This document shows, piece by piece, positions 9,647 to 20,419 of a DNA stretch of 64,000 nucleotides; positions within the stretch are counted from its first letter, which is position 1; each line of letters begins with the position of its first letter. Location: contig NZ_AUMH01000012.1 in assembly GCF_000430585.1 (NCBI RefSeq), forward strand, positions 62,001 through 126,000. Reading direction: 5' to 3'. The DNA comes from Alicyclobacillus herbarius DSM 13609. GTDB taxonomy: Bacteria; Bacillota; Bacilli; Alicyclobacillales; Alicyclobacillaceae. The notes under the pieces were generated by a model. The model was not told the DNA's origin. It made no database searches and saw only the letters and a list, made by a program, of their open reading frames with translations. The position numbers and the translations under genes were made by a program.

Positions 9647-10627
9647 TTACATGCTCATGACCTTGTCCAGGCCGCGCAGAACCTGCTGCTCGTCGGGCAG
9701 CCATTCGTCTTCAATCAAGCCGAACGGATATACCGTGTCCGGAGGCGTGATTCGCAGTACGGGGCCTTCCAGATGATAAATGGCGTGCTCGTTAATTTGT
9801 GCGATGATTTCCGCTGCTGCACCGGCCGAGCGCTGGGCCTCTTGCACGACTACGGCGCGATGGGTCTTCTTGATGGACTCGACAATGGTTTCGATGTCAA
9901 TCGGGTTAATCGTGCGCAGGTCGATGACCTCCGCCTCAATCCCCTTTTCCTTCGACCACTGTTCTGCCGCCTTCCTAGCCACATGCACCATGTAGCCGTA
10001 GGCGATGACGGTCACGTCTTTGCCTTCGCGGACCACGTTCGCCTTGCCGAGAGGGATGGTATAGGCTTCGTCCGGCACCTCCTGACGGATGGATCGGTAC
10101 AGGCGCATATGCTCCAGGAACAGCACCGGATCGTTATCGCGGATGGCGGAGATGAGTAGTCCCTTGGCGTCGTACGGATTGGAAGGAATGACGACTTTGA
10201 TGCCAGGGGACTGGACGAACAGGCCCTCCAGGCTGTCGGCGTGCAGCTCCGGGGTTTTCACACCGCCACCGAACGGGGAACGGATGACCAGCGGGCAGGT
10301 GAAACGGCCGCCTGTGCGGTAGCGGGTACGCGCTGCCTGACCGACAATCTGGTCCATCGCTTCAAAGACGAAGCCAAAGAACTGAATTTCCGCAACTGGA
10401 CGGAACCCCTGCATCGCCAACCCGTTTGCCAACCCGATAATTCCCGACTCAGCCAGCGGGGTATCAAACACGCGTTTGTCGCCGTACTTTTCCTGCAGGC
10501 CTTCGGTGGCGAGGAAGACGCCGCCGTTGTGGCCTACGTCTTCGCCAAATAAAAGGACCTTCTCATCGCGCCCCAGTTCCAGGTCAAGCGCGTTGGTGAT
10601 GGCTTTAATCATCGTCACTTCTGCCAT
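9647..10627 (-). CDS. pdhB: Pyruvate dehydrogenase E1 beta subunit
   Basis: Beta chain of the thiamine-diphosphate E1 that decarboxylates the 2-oxoacid. The 326-residue product starts [19 protein letters not shown] and has [29 protein letters not shown] and the conserved C-terminal half ([21 protein letters not shown]). It starts three bases after the pdhA stop. The pyruvate rather than branched-chain assignment rests on overall Bacillus PdhB likeness and the operon layout without other branched-chain genes. Confidence 0.9.
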   Translation of the reverse strand: MAEVTMIKAITNALDLELGRDEKVLLFGEDVGHNGGVFLATEGLQEKYGDKRVFDTPLAESGIIGLANGLAMQGFRPVAEIQFFGFVFEAMDQIVGQAARTRYRTGGRFTCPLVIRSPFGGGVKTPELHADSLEGLFVQSPGIKVVIPSNPYDAKGLLISAIRDNDPVLFLEHMRLYRSIRQEVPDEAYTIPLGKANVVREGKDVTVIAYGYMVHVARKAAEQWSKEKGIEAEVIDLRTINPIDIETIVESIKKTHRAVVVQEAQRSAGAAAEIIAQINEHAIYHLEGPVLRITPPDTVYPFGLIEDEWLPDEQQVLRGLDKVMSM

Positions 10628-10630
10628 GGA

Positions 10631-11719
<1,089 letters not shown>

Positions 11720-11794
11720 TTATAATTTTCCTCGTGTGGTTTACAATAGGCCATCAGAAGAACAGGCCAGACATTAATACAGAACCCGTAATCG

Positions 11795-11820
11795 ATTATA
11801 ATACACATTCTTTCAATGTG
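11795..11820 (-). promoter_or_regulatory. pdh operon -10 with adjoining inverted repeat
   Basis: On the minus strand TATAAT (11795-11800) lies about 90 bases before pdhA. Just upstream, in the -10/-35 spacer, is a 6-5-6 inverted repeat, CACATT-N5-AATGTG (11804-11820). The -35 is poor, so the site may need an activator or be repressed. The operator role is inference. Confidence 0.4.
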
Positions 11821-11926
11821 CGAATCCAGACAAAAATAACGGGATCAACTGTTATATAATAATTCCACGTCGTTTATATAACAGGAATCGAATTCGGGTC
11901 ACCACCCAAACGGAGGAGGGGCCAGC

Positions 11927-12682
11927 ATGAGCCAGTCCGCATCCAGTCAACGTGTGATTGAGAGTCACGAGATCTACAGTTCCCATCTTTGCGAAGATCG
12001 AACCATTAAGGTCTGTCTTCCCCCCGGGTACTCGCGGGAAGAGGCCTATCCGGTGTTGTTCTGCCACGATGGGAACGAGTTTATAACCCACGGCCGCATC
12101 GCCACCATTGCCTGCGAACGCATGACCAGTGGCGAATTATCGCCATTGGTGATTGTCTGTATGGCGATGAACAAACGGCTGCGCAGCGCTGATTACGACA
12201 TTTCAGGCGACCGGCATGAGGCATACAGCCGTTTTGTTCTAGAAGAGTGCATTCCGTACATCGAGGAAGAGTACGCCATCGCGCCAGACAAGGGAAAGTG
12301 GTTTATGGCTGGGATCTCCCTGGGGGCGGCCGCCTCGCTGTCGATTCATCTGCAGCGGCCGGACGTCTTTTCGCAGCTGTTGTTGTTCTCGGGCGCTTTT
12401 TATCCGCCCCTGCAAGCGAAAGTGGCGGAGACTCATGATTTATCCAAGTTGGCCGGGTACATGCTGGTCGGACGTCAGGAGACGGCGGTGGAGACGAAAG
12501 AGCACGGCACCCTGAATTTCTACGAGTTTAATAGGCAGATGCACACGCTCCTGACCGAGCGAGGCGCTGTCATGAATTATCACGAGGCGGATGGGACGCA
12601 CATCTGGGGGTTCTGGCAGAAGCACCTGCCCGAGGCTTTGGCGTGGCTCGAACAGCGCTTGCACGGGGCAGCTCCCGTATAG
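11927..12682 (+). CDS. Alpha/beta-hydrolase esterase (Esterase D/enterochelin esterase-like)
   Basis: A 251-residue cytoplasmic serine hydrolase. It has the nucleophile elbow AGISLGAAAS (G-x-S-x-G), an early YPVLFCHDGNEF strand-turn with the oxyanion region, a mid IEEEYAIAPDKGKWF segment and a likely catalytic His in ADGTHIWGFW. This fits the putative esterase family of IroE/Fes-like enzymes, also seen in Bacillus as small uncharacterised esterases. ATG at 11927 follows GGAGGAGGGG. It is divergent from pdhA; substrate unknown. Confidence 0.8.
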   Translation: MSQSASSQRVIESHEIYSSHLCEDRTIKVCLPPGYSREEAYPVLFCHDGNEFITHGRIATIACERMTSGELSPLVIVCMAMNKRLRSADYDISGDRHEAYSRFVLEECIPYIEEEYAIAPDKGKWFMAGISLGAAASLSIHLQRPDVFSQLLLFSGAFYPPLQAKVAETHDLSKLAGYMLVGRQETAVETKEHGTLNFYEFNRQMHTLLTERGAVMNYHEADGTHIWGFWQKHLPEALAWLEQRLHGAAPV

Positions 12683-12938
12683 GCTATTGCCGTTGGGACA
12701 CCTCGCGCGCGCCGCGCATATAGTAGAGGTAACCCAGCCGTGCCCGGTTCCTGAGCATCATATTCAAAATCTTCTTACCTTGGATAGGCAGCGGGCATGT
12801 GGTCAAGGGTGGCGGGAATATAGTCTGATAAGTAAGGCACGTATCTTCAGGCTGTGGGACACATGTTGCGGGAAGGTCTCAAAACTTCTAAGCGGCGAAC
12901 TGCGAGGGCTCGGGCCCGAACAAAAGGGGGATGACGTC

Positions 12939-14837
12939 ATGAGCTTTCTCTCTCGTCTCAATGCGTATCGGGCCGAAGAAGAGGCATTGCGCTGGGAAGG
13001 AACCTTTCTCGACTACCTGGATATTGTCCGCCGAAACCCCGACGTGGCGAAAACGGCCCACAATCGGATTTACGATATGATTGCGGATGCCGGCATTGAG
13101 ACCGATGCAGACGGACGCCGGCACTACCGGTTTTTTGAACGTGAGCTGTTCGGTCTAGATGCCACGATTGAGCGGTTGGTCGAGGAGTACTTTCACGCCG
13201 CGGCGCGCAGGCTCGAGGTGCGCAAGCGCATTTTGCTCCTGATGGGACCGGTCAGTGGTGGAAAGTCGACGATTGTAGCGATGCTCAAGCGCGGGTTGGA
13301 ACGGTACAGTCGCACGCCACAGGGTGCATTATATGGCATTAAAGGTTGTCCGATGCACGAGGAGCCTCTGCATCTCATCCCAGAGCCCCTGCGTCCCGAG
13401 TTTGAACAAGAATACGGGGTTCGCATCGAAGGGAACCTGTGTCCGGCTTGTCAACTGCGCCTGGAGTTGGACTTTGGCGGCGATATTGAAAAGGTACCTG
13501 TGGAACGGGTTATCTTGTCAGAAACGAAACGCGTCGGGATTGGCACGTTCAGTCCGTCCGATCCGAAGTCCCAAGACATTGCCGATTTAACCGGGAGTAT
13601 TGACTTTTCGACCATTACGGAGTACGGATCGGAATCCGATCCGCGCGCGTACCGGTTTGACGGGGAACTGAATAAGGCCAACCGGGGTCTGATGGAATTT
13701 CAAGAGATGCTCAAGTGCGACGAAAAGTTTCTCTGGCACCTCTTGAGCTTGACGCAGGAGGGGAATTTCAAGGCGGGACGGTTTGCGCTCATATCCGCTG
13801 ACGAGATGATTGTCGCGCATACCAATGAGGCGGAGTACAAGGCGTTCATCGCGAACAAGAAAAACGAGGCCTTGCAATCGCGCATGATTGTCATGCCGAT
13901 TCCCTACAACCTGCGCGTGGACGATGAGATCAAGATTTACGAGAAGCTGGTCAAGCAAAGCGATTTGAAAGACATTCACATCGCTCCACACGCGCTGCGT
14001 ACGGCCGCCATCTTCTCGATTCTGACGCGTCTGCGCGAGTCGAAGAAGCAAGGGGTCGACCTGTTAAAGAAGATGTACGTCTACAATGGGCAGGTGGTCG
14101 AGGGTCTAAAAGACGCTGACATCAAAGAGTTGAAGGAAGAGTTTCCGGACGAAGGGATGTTTGGGCTCGATCCGCGCTATATCATCAACCGGATCTCAAC
14201 GGCCCTGGTCCGTCAGGACACGACCTGTATCAATGCCCTGGACGTACTCCGCGCCATCAAGGACGGGCTGGATCAACACGCGTCGATTTCCAAGGAAGAT
14301 AAGCAGCGTCTGCTCAACTTTATCGCCACCGCCCGGAAAGAGTACGACGAGATGGCGAAGACCGAGGTGCAAAAGGCGTTCGTCTATTCCTTTGAGGAAT
14401 CGGCCAAGACGTTGCTGGAAAACTACCTGGACAACGTAGAAGCGTATTGCAGCTGGCAAAAGATTAAGGATCCGCTCACCGGCGAGGAGATGGATCCGGA
14501 CGAGAAGCTGATGCGTTCGATTGAGGAGCAGATTGGCATCTCAGAGAACGCCAAGCGCAGCTTCCGCGAGGAGATTCTCATCCGCATCTCGACGTACGCG
14601 CGGCGCGGGAAAAAGTTTGACTACCGCTCGCACGAACGGCTGCGCGAGGCGATTGAAAAGAAGTTGTTTGCCGACTTGAAGGACATTGTGAAAATCACGA
14701 CGTCGACCAAGACGCCGGATGAATCGCAGTTGAAGAAGATCAACGAGGTTATTGCTCGGCTTATTGACGAACACGGCTACTGCGCGGTATGCGCGAACGA
14801 ACTGCTTCGTTACACGGGCAGCCTGCTCAATCGCTGA
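12939..14837 (+). CDS. prkA: PrkA serine protein kinase (AAA+ / sporulation)
   Basis: A 632-residue AAA+ protein with a C-terminal kinase-like domain, the length of Bacillus PrkA and E. coli YeaG. Walker A is GPVSGGKST at residues 103-111; the N-terminal ~90 residues and the C-terminal region (KTEVQKAFVYSFEESAKTLL onwards) match PrkA. In Bacillus it acts in the mother cell and aids sporulation; in enterics it works in nitrogen-stress adaptation. ATG at 12939 is eight bases after AAAAGGGGG; the frame open back to 12591 runs into the esterase gene. It heads prkA-yhbH-spoVR. No clear promoter was found in the 256-base gap upstream. Confidence 0.94.
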   Translation: MSFLSRLNAYRAEEEALRWEGTFLDYLDIVRRNPDVAKTAHNRIYDMIADAGIETDADGRRHYRFFERELFGLDATIERLVEEYFHAAARRLEVRKRILLLMGPVSGGKSTIVAMLKRGLERYSRTPQGALYGIKGCPMHEEPLHLIPEPLRPEFEQEYGVRIEGNLCPACQLRLELDFGGDIEKVPVERVILSETKRVGIGTFSPSDPKSQDIADLTGSIDFSTITEYGSESDPRAYRFDGELNKANRGLMEFQEMLKCDEKFLWHLLSLTQEGNFKAGRFALISADEMIVAHTNEAEYKAFIANKKNEALQSRMIVMPIPYNLRVDDEIKIYEKLVKQSDLKDIHIAPHALRTAAIFSILTRLRESKKQGVDLLKKMYVYNGQVVEGLKDADIKELKEEFPDEGMFGLDPRYIINRISTALVRQDTTCINALDVLRAIKDGLDQHASISKEDKQRLLNFIATARKEYDEMAKTEVQKAFVYSFEESAKTLLENYLDNVEAYCSWQKIKDPLTGEEMDPDEKLMRSIEEQIGISENAKRSFREEILIRISTYARRGKKFDYRSHERLREAIEKKLFADLKDIVKITTSTKTPDESQLKKINEVIARLIDEHGYCAVCANELLRYTGSLLNR

Positions 14838-14874
14838 CCACAACAAGGACCTACGAAGAGAGGAGGGGAGCGCG

Positions 14875-16038
14875 ATGGCGGCCACCCAGTTTACACTCAG
14901 CAAAGAGGACTGGTCCCTGCACCGCAAGGGGCATCAGGACCAGGAGCGGCATCGGGAAAAGGTCAAGCAGGCCATAAGGGAGAATCTGGCGGACCTAATC
15001 AGCGACGAAGGCATCATTATGAGCGACGGGCGGCAGATTGTCCGGATTCCAATCCGTTCCCTGGAGGAATATCGATTCCGCTACAATTTCAACAAAAGCA
15101 AGCAGGCAGGGACGGGGAAAGGCGACTCTCAGGTCGGGGACGTGATTGCATCCGACGGGCCGCCGCAGCCGGGTCAGGGACAAGGGGCCGGCAACCAACC
15201 TGGAGTGGACTACGTGGAGGCGGACGTGGCGCTTGAAGACATCGAGGCGGAGTTGTTTGCCGAGTTGACCCTGCCCAACCTCAAACCCAAGTCTCCGGAC
15301 GACATGGTTACCCATGACATCGATTTTCGGGACGTGCGCAAGACGGGGCTATCAAACAACATCGACAAGAAACGGACCCTGCTCGAGTCCATCCGCCGCA
15401 GTCAGCGCGAATCCGCCCAACAAGGCAGCATGAACTTGCGCATCCTGCCGGATGATTTACGCTACAAGACCTGGGAGGATGTGGAGGAACCCGATTCGAA
15501 GGCGGTCGTTCTGGCGATGATGGATACGTCGGGAAGCATGGGGTTGTTTGAAAAGTACTGTGCACGCACCTTCTTCTTCTGGATGACACGGTTTTTGCGG
15601 ACCAAGTACGACACGGTGCAGATTCGCTACATCGCCCATCACACCGAGGCGCGCGAGGTGAGTGAGGAGCACTTTTTCACCCGCGGCGAGAGCGGCGGCA
15701 CCATCTGTTCGTCCGCCTACGAGTTCGCCCTGGCGATGATTGAGAAAGAGTATCCGTCAGAGCGCTACAACATCTATCCGATTCACTTCTCAGACGGCGA
15801 TAACTTGACGTCTGACAACGAACGGTGTGTGCGGTTGGTCAACCAATTGTGCGAACTGTCCCAAATGTTTGGTTACGCAGAAGTCAACCAATACGGCCGA
15901 TCCTCGACCTTGATGAACGCCTTTGGGAAGGTTAGCCACCCGTATTTCCGAACCGTCGTGATTCGGGAAAAGGCGGGTATCTATCAAGCCTTGAAGGCTT
16001 TCTTCAGCTCCCGCGACGAGACCGTGAAGCCAGCTTAA
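14875..16038 (+). CDS. yhbH: Sporulation protein YhbH (DUF444, VWA-like)
   Basis: A 387-residue protein of the YhbH/YeaH family, which partners PrkA genetically. An N-terminal charged helical part (DQERHREKVKQAI) and a Gly/Gln-rich linker precede a von Willebrand A-like domain whose metal site is visible as MMDTSGSMG (DxSxS) with a later HFSDGDNL. Loss in Bacillus gives sporulation defects. ATG at 14875 follows AGGAGGGG and lies 37 bases after prkA, so the two are co-transcribed. Confidence 0.93.
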   Translation: MAATQFTLSKEDWSLHRKGHQDQERHREKVKQAIRENLADLISDEGIIMSDGRQIVRIPIRSLEEYRFRYNFNKSKQAGTGKGDSQVGDVIASDGPPQPGQGQGAGNQPGVDYVEADVALEDIEAELFAELTLPNLKPKSPDDMVTHDIDFRDVRKTGLSNNIDKKRTLLESIRRSQRESAQQGSMNLRILPDDLRYKTWEDVEEPDSKAVVLAMMDTSGSMGLFEKYCARTFFFWMTRFLRTKYDTVQIRYIAHHTEAREVSEEHFFTRGESGGTICSSAYEFALAMIEKEYPSERYNIYPIHFSDGDNLTSDNERCVRLVNQLCELSQMFGYAEVNQYGRSSTLMNAFGKVSHPYFRTVVIREKAGIYQALKAFFSSRDETVKPA

Positions 16039-16059
16039 GGCGAGGGGGTGCGGGATACG

Positions 16060-17526
16060 ATGAACGACGCGGAGCTTAAGGAGCTTGAACAATCGATAGA
16101 AAAAATCATGCGGATTGCGGACGGGTTTGGCCTCGACTATTTTCCGATGCGCTACGAGGTGTGCCCGTCCGATATTATCTATACGTTCGGTGCGTACGGA
16201 ATGCCCACTCGCTTCAGCCATTGGAGTTTTGGAAAGGCATTCCATAAAATGAAATTAGAGTACGATTTTGGGCTCAGTCGCATTTACGAGCTGGTCATCA
16301 ACTCCAATCCGTCGTATGCGTTCTTGTTGGACGGGAACACCCTGTTGCAAAACAAGACCGTCTGCGCACACGTATTGGGACACTCGGACTTTTTCAAAAA
16401 CAACATCGCCTTTGCCAACACGTCGCGCGATATGGTGGAGCGAATGGCGGCGAACGCGGAGCGGGTGCGCCAGTACGAGCTGGAGTACGGGCGGCAACGG
16501 GTGGAGCAGGTGCTGGACGCCGGCATCGCGCTGCAACAGCACATCGACCCTTCGCACAACGCCGACAAGGTGCGGCGCGAACGCCTGCGGCGGATGCGCG
16601 AGGAAAAGCGGCACAAGGCGCGGCGACAAACGGGACCGTATGACGACTTGTGGCAACTCGACGAAGAAGACCCGGTCAGCCGGGCGGATGCCAAAGCGGG
16701 ACAAGGCAACGGCAACAAAACGGGGCGGACAGGGTGGAGATCCGGTCAGATGCTGGTTCCGGAACGCGACCTGATGTTGTTTCTTATCGAGTACAGCCGC
16801 GTCCTTGAGGAATGGGAGCGTGACATTCTGTCCTTGCTTCGGGAGGAAATGCTCTACTTTTGGCCGCAGTTGGAGACGAAAATCATGAACGAAGGTTGGG
16901 CTACCTATTGGCACCTGCGCATCATGCGCGAGATGGATCTGACCGACGCGGAAGCCGTTGACTTTGCGCAGATGCATGCCGGCGTCGTGCTACCCTCGCG
17001 GACCACGATTAATCCGTATCACCTCGGTTTGGCGATTTGGGAGGACATCGAGAAGCGGTGGAACGAACCGACGCAGGAGGAACGGGAGCGGTTTGGGCGC
17101 GAGCCCGGCCAAGGCAGGGCAAAGATGTTCGAGGTGCGAGAGACGGAGACAGACGTTTCCTTTCTGCGCAACTATCTCACCAAAGAACTGGTTGAGGAGC
17201 TCGACTTATATCTCTACCAAAAGGTCGGCAATGAATGGAAGATTGTGGAGATCGATTGGGAAAAGGTACGCGACCACATCTGCGCTTCCCGCGTCAACGG
17301 CGGGATTCCGGTGATTTGGGTGGAAGACGGAGACTATAACAACAACGGCGAACTGTATCTGAAGCACGGGTATGAAGGCGTGGAACTGGACCTCAAGCAT
17401 GTCGAAAAGACACTCCCGTACGTACACCAGTTGTGGGGGCGCACATGCCATCTAGAGACGGTGGTGGATGAGCGGGCCATTCTGTTTAGCTGTGACGGAT
17501 CGCGAGTGCAGAGGAAGTTTTTATAA
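16060..17526 (+). CDS. spoVR: Stage V sporulation protein R (SpoVR)
   Basis: A 488-residue SpoVR/YcgB family protein required for normal spore cortex formation; biochemical role unknown. Conserved features include [62 protein letters not shown] and [14 protein letters not shown], whose clustered His/Glu residues suggest a metal site. ATG at 16060 is preferred with GAGGGGG 11 bases upstream; GTG at 16048 is too close to that site. It lies 21 bases after yhbH. In enterics the same trio acts as yeaG-yeaH-ycgB. Confidence 0.95.
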   Translation: MNDAELKELEQSIEKIMRIADGFGLDYFPMRYEVCPSDIIYTFGAYGMPTRFSHWSFGKAFHKMKLEYDFGLSRIYELVINSNPSYAFLLDGNTLLQNKTVCAHVLGHSDFFKNNIAFANTSRDMVERMAANAERVRQYELEYGRQRVEQVLDAGIALQQHIDPSHNADKVRRERLRRMREEKRHKARRQTGPYDDLWQLDEEDPVSRADAKAGQGNGNKTGRTGWRSGQMLVPERDLMLFLIEYSRVLEEWERDILSLLREEMLYFWPQLETKIMNEGWATYWHLRIMREMDLTDAEAVDFAQMHAGVVLPSRTTINPYHLGLAIWEDIEKRWNEPTQEERERFGREPGQGRAKMFEVRETETDVSFLRNYLTKELVEELDLYLYQKVGNEWKIVEIDWEKVRDHICASRVNGGIPVIWVEDGDYNNNGELYLKHGYEGVELDLKHVEKTLPYVHQLWGRTCHLETVVDERAILFSCDGSRVQRKFL

Positions 17527-17560
17527 CGTCAGAAGCAACCACGCTGCGACCATGAATAGA

Positions 17561-17599
17561 GAAAATGTTTTGGGCGCCGCGATACAGGCGCCATTTTCA
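17561..17599 (+). terminator. Terminator-like hairpin after spoVR
   Basis: GGCGCC-N8-GGCGCC hairpin flanked by GAAAATG and ATTTTC, which extend the stem. It ends the prkA-yhbH-spoVR unit 35 bases after the stop; the T-run is short. Confidence 0.5.
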
Positions 17600-17608
17600 T
17601 GTTATACT
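17600..17608 (+). promoter_or_regulatory. Extended -10 promoter of the 4-TM protein gene
   Basis: TGT followed by TATACT (TG-n-TATACT), about 36 bases before the TTG start at 17644; no clear -35. Confidence 0.4.
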
Positions 17609-17643
17609 GCACACAAAAATAGGAATGGAAGGCAGGGTGTGAA

Positions 17644-18099
17644 TTGCGGATAAAGTCTAGAGTTTCGTTGGTGGTTATGGCAGCGGTGTTGGGCATTATC
17701 GGACTGCTGGTTCAGGTGGGGTTGGGTAACGGGAGCAGCGTTGTGACTGTGGTCGCATGGATTATTAACATTCTGCTGTTGGTGTTGCTGTTTCTGGCTG
17801 GGCGCACCGCGAAGCAGCAGGGCTGGCGACCGGTTTGGACCGGAGCCTTGACGGGGGCGGTGTATGGGGTGTTTCGTGGGCTGAGCGGATTTTTCACGCA
17901 TGTTACTGCGGAACAGCTCCAAAAGAGCACCCACGGGCAGCTTTCCCAGGATGCGATTGACAAGGCCGTGGCGTTGGCCAACTCCACGACGACCCACTTC
18001 ATTTCGCTCATCACCATGATCGTCGTCTGGGGGATTGTCGGACTGATTGTCGCCATAATTGGCGGGACGACGGTCAAGAAGCCCGTGGATTCGGAATAA
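17644..18099 (+). CDS. Small four-helix membrane protein of unknown function
   Basis: A 151-residue protein with four likely membrane helices: residues ~7-28, ~34-54, ~66-85 (weaker, Gly-rich) and ~119-143. A polar loop (HVTAEQLQKSTHGQLSQDAIDKA) lies between helices 3 and 4. I do not recognise the family beyond a loose likeness to small Bacillota integral membrane proteins. The start is TTG at 17644 after an AGGGTG ribosome site. It is convergent with the ABC permease gene. Confidence 0.6.
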   Translation: MRIKSRVSLVVMAAVLGIIGLLVQVGLGNGSSVVTVVAWIINILLLVLLFLAGRTAKQQGWRPVWTGALTGAVYGVFRGLSGFFTHVTAEQLQKSTHGQLSQDAIDKAVALANSTTTHFISLITMIVVWGIVGLIVAIIGGTTVKKPVDSE

Positions 18100-18170
18100 A
18101 TCGGTCAAACGTGGAAGACATACGTCATCAACGTGCCGAAGAACCTTCACCTTCCCTACATCCCCGAATA

Positions 18171-18200
18171 AGCCATGGACTGTACTATCAGCCATGGACT
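18171..18200. repeat. Short direct repeat in an intergenic gap
   Basis: AGCCATGGACT occurs twice, at 18171-18181 and 18190-18200, in the 246-base gap between convergent genes. No function is evident. Confidence 0.35.
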
Positions 18201-18250
18201 TCATCCCATCCGGTTATTTCCGTCAGGCTTCAGATGGCTAAGGACACCGA

Positions 18251-18285
18251 GTGAAAAGCTGGCACACCGAAGTGGGTGTGCCAGC
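18251..18285 (-). terminator. Terminator of the ABC-2 exporter operon
   Basis: A perfect 11-bp stem, GCTGGCACACC (18258-18268) with its complement at 18275-18285 and a six-base loop. On the minus strand it is followed by TTTT, so it ends the ABC permease transcript. Confidence 0.7.
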
Positions 18286-18345
18286 ATGGGAGGGTTTCAT
18301 CTTTGCGTGCGGCCGTGGACTCCGCGCGACTGCGCGACAACGCGA

Positions 18346-19305
18346 CTAATTCGTGCCTTGCACGTCGCGGCGCGTGAAAACAATCCACGAGACCAAGTGA
18401 AAAAGAATGAAATAGACGGCCAGCACGACGATGGAAAAGCCCAGGGTCATGCCTTTGACCACGGGGGTTCCGTCCATATATTGCGTGAGATCCGTGTTCG
18501 CGAACAGGATGAATTTCACCCAGGTGTGGCTGCTCAAAAATTGGACAAGGGTGCTGCCGACAAACAGCAGCAACAGAGAGATGGCAATCGCCAGGGCGCT
18601 ACTGCGGAGCAAGACCGAGATCATAAAGGAAATGGTTACAATCATCAATAGATTGATGCATTTGAGTCCGTACATCGCAAGGACGTGCGCGTACATGGGC
18701 ATTTGCTCGATATCCCCGGCGTGATTGGCGTATAAGTACGGTGTGGAGAGGCCGTCAAACCCGAACGTGATACCGCCGACAATCCAAGCGGCCAACGCCA
18801 GTTCGACAATCAAGGCGAGTGCAAACAGGAGGCTGGCCACGTATTTGGAAATGAGGATTTTGCCCCGCCGCATGGGCCGAATTAACAGCAGTTTAATCGT
18901 TCCGGACGAGAATTCGCTGGCGATGATGTCCGCAGCGACGACGGCCGCAAACAGGGTCACGAGCACCAACAGACTGGCCGCGTTGTTGGTGAAGTTCCAA
19001 GCGGAGTTTTGTGCAGGCGGAATGTTATGGTCCAATCGGTACTGGTTTTCTTTCAATTGCGTGGTTAACTGAGTCTTGGCGCTGCTTGGCAGTTTATCTC
19101 CGGAGTGGTCCAGGCTCTGCTGAATCTCCTGGTTTTGCTGCTGAAGCTCCTGTCGCCAATGGGTACCGTGAGTGTTTTCGGAATGTGTCGCCTTGTGGGT
19201 CAAGAAAGCCATGGCAATGACTGCCAAGAGAACGAGGGCGGCAAAGATCCAGGTGCGTGCACGGCGGTAGATCTTGAAGTTTTCATTTCGAATCAGCTGC
19301 AGCAC
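18346..19305 (-). CDS. ABC-2 type transporter permease
   Basis: A 319-residue membrane protein: one helix near the N-terminus (WIFAALVLLAVIAMAFL), a large outside loop of ~75 residues rich in Gln/Asn, then five more helices, the layout of NatB/BcrB-like permeases. The likely start is GTG at 19305, eight bases after AGGAGG; a GTG at 19314 overlaps that site. It overlaps the end of the ATPase gene by 23 bases. Together they form an exporter of unknown substrate (ions, peptides or antibiotics are usual for this class). Confidence 0.8.
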   Translation of the reverse strand: MLQLIRNENFKIYRRARTWIFAALVLLAVIAMAFLTHKATHSENTHGTHWRQELQQQNQEIQQSLDHSGDKLPSSAKTQLTTQLKENQYRLDHNIPPAQNSAWNFTNNAASLLVLVTLFAAVVAADIIASEFSSGTIKLLLIRPMRRGKILISKYVASLLFALALIVELALAAWIVGGITFGFDGLSTPYLYANHAGDIEQMPMYAHVLAMYGLKCINLLMIVTISFMISVLLRSSALAIAISLLLLFVGSTLVQFLSSHTWVKFILFANTDLTQYMDGTPVVKGMTLGFSIVVLAVYFILFHLVSWIVFTRRDVQGTN

Positions 19306-20212
19306 GATACCCACCTCCTGTCACTTCGAGGAATTGGTCCTCCAGGCTCTTTGTGCGCGTTTGGATGGCATATACGGAGACGCCCTGCTCGACAAGCAGA
19401 CGGTTGAGTTTCGGAATGGTTTCGCGCTCGGCGGACAGGCGCAGGGACTGACCGATGGTTTCGACGTCGCGATGACCAGCCTGCTTCAGTACCTGTCGCG
19501 CCACATCTGGAGCGTCAACTTCAAACTCGACCACCTGAGCTTCGGGGTGCGTGGATTCCCGTACGGTCTGTACCTGGACGAGGCGTCCGTTTTGGATGAT
19601 GGCGACCCGGTCGCACATCAATTCCATTTCTGTAAGCAGGTGGCTGGAGACGATGACAGCGACACCGTGGTTTTCCGCCAGTTCCCGCAGATGGTCACGC
19701 AGCTCGCGGATACCGGCCGGATCAAGCCCGTTGGTGGGTTCGTCAAGGATGAGCACGGACGGTTTGTGCAGTAGAGCCTGCGCCAATCCGAGGCGCTGGC
19801 GCATGCCGAGCGAATACGTTTTGACTTTGTTGTGTATCGCAGATTCGAGACCGACAAAGCGTACGACCTCGTCAATGCGCGCCTTATCCACTTCCGGGTA
19901 CATCCGGGCATACAAACGAAGGTTGTCGTAGCCGGAGAGAAACTTGTACATCTCTGGGTTTTCCACAATGGCGCCGACGTGGCGGATTGCTGCTTCGAAC
20001 TCCGTGCGGATGTCGCGGCCTTGAATACGCACATGCCCGCGCGTAATGGAGATGAGTCCGACCATCATCCGGATCGTCGTGGTCTTACCTGCACCGTTGG
20101 GGCCTAACAGGCCGAATACTTCTCCCGGTTGAATTTCCAGGGAAAGATTGTCGACCACGGTTTTTCGGCCGATGGTTTTGGTTAGTCCTTGGATTTCAAC
20201 TGCCGACGGCAA
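19283..20212 (-). CDS. ABC transporter ATP-binding protein
   Basis: A 309-residue ATPase of the BcrA/NatA group. Walker A is GLLGPNGAGKTTT, the signature is YSLGMRQRLGLAQ, Walker B is VLILDEPTNGLDPAG and the switch His is in VIVSSHLL. A ~90-residue C-terminal extension (VEFEVDAPDVARQVL onwards, ending SLEDQFLEVTGG) is typical for drug/antibiotic exporters. TTG at 20212 has AAGGAGG eight bases upstream and a family-like N-terminus (PSAVEIQGLTKTIG); the longer frame from 20269 lacks a ribosome site. Confidence 0.88.
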   Translation of the reverse strand: MPSAVEIQGLTKTIGRKTVVDNLSLEIQPGEVFGLLGPNGAGKTTTIRMMVGLISITRGHVRIQGRDIRTEFEAAIRHVGAIVENPEMYKFLSGYDNLRLYARMYPEVDKARIDEVVRFVGLESAIHNKVKTYSLGMRQRLGLAQALLHKPSVLILDEPTNGLDPAGIRELRDHLRELAENHGVAVIVSSHLLTEMELMCDRVAIIQNGRLVQVQTVRESTHPEAQVVEFEVDAPDVARQVLKQAGHRDVETIGQSLRLSAERETIPKLNRLLVEQGVSVYAIQTRTKSLEDQFLEVTGGGYRAAADSK

Positions 20213-20419
20213 GTCCTCAACCTCCTTGTGTCCAGCATTGGACACTGGATTTCCGCTCCATGATATCATATTTTTTCAGAAAGTAGCGGGAATATGATAG
20301 AAACTTCTTTGACGCTTTCGGATCGAGTTGGTCACAAAATCATCGTCTGTGAAGTGTGTTTTCGTTCGTGAAATATCGCCGTTTCGGTTATGCTATCTTA
20401 TATAGTAGGTGAGATTCGT

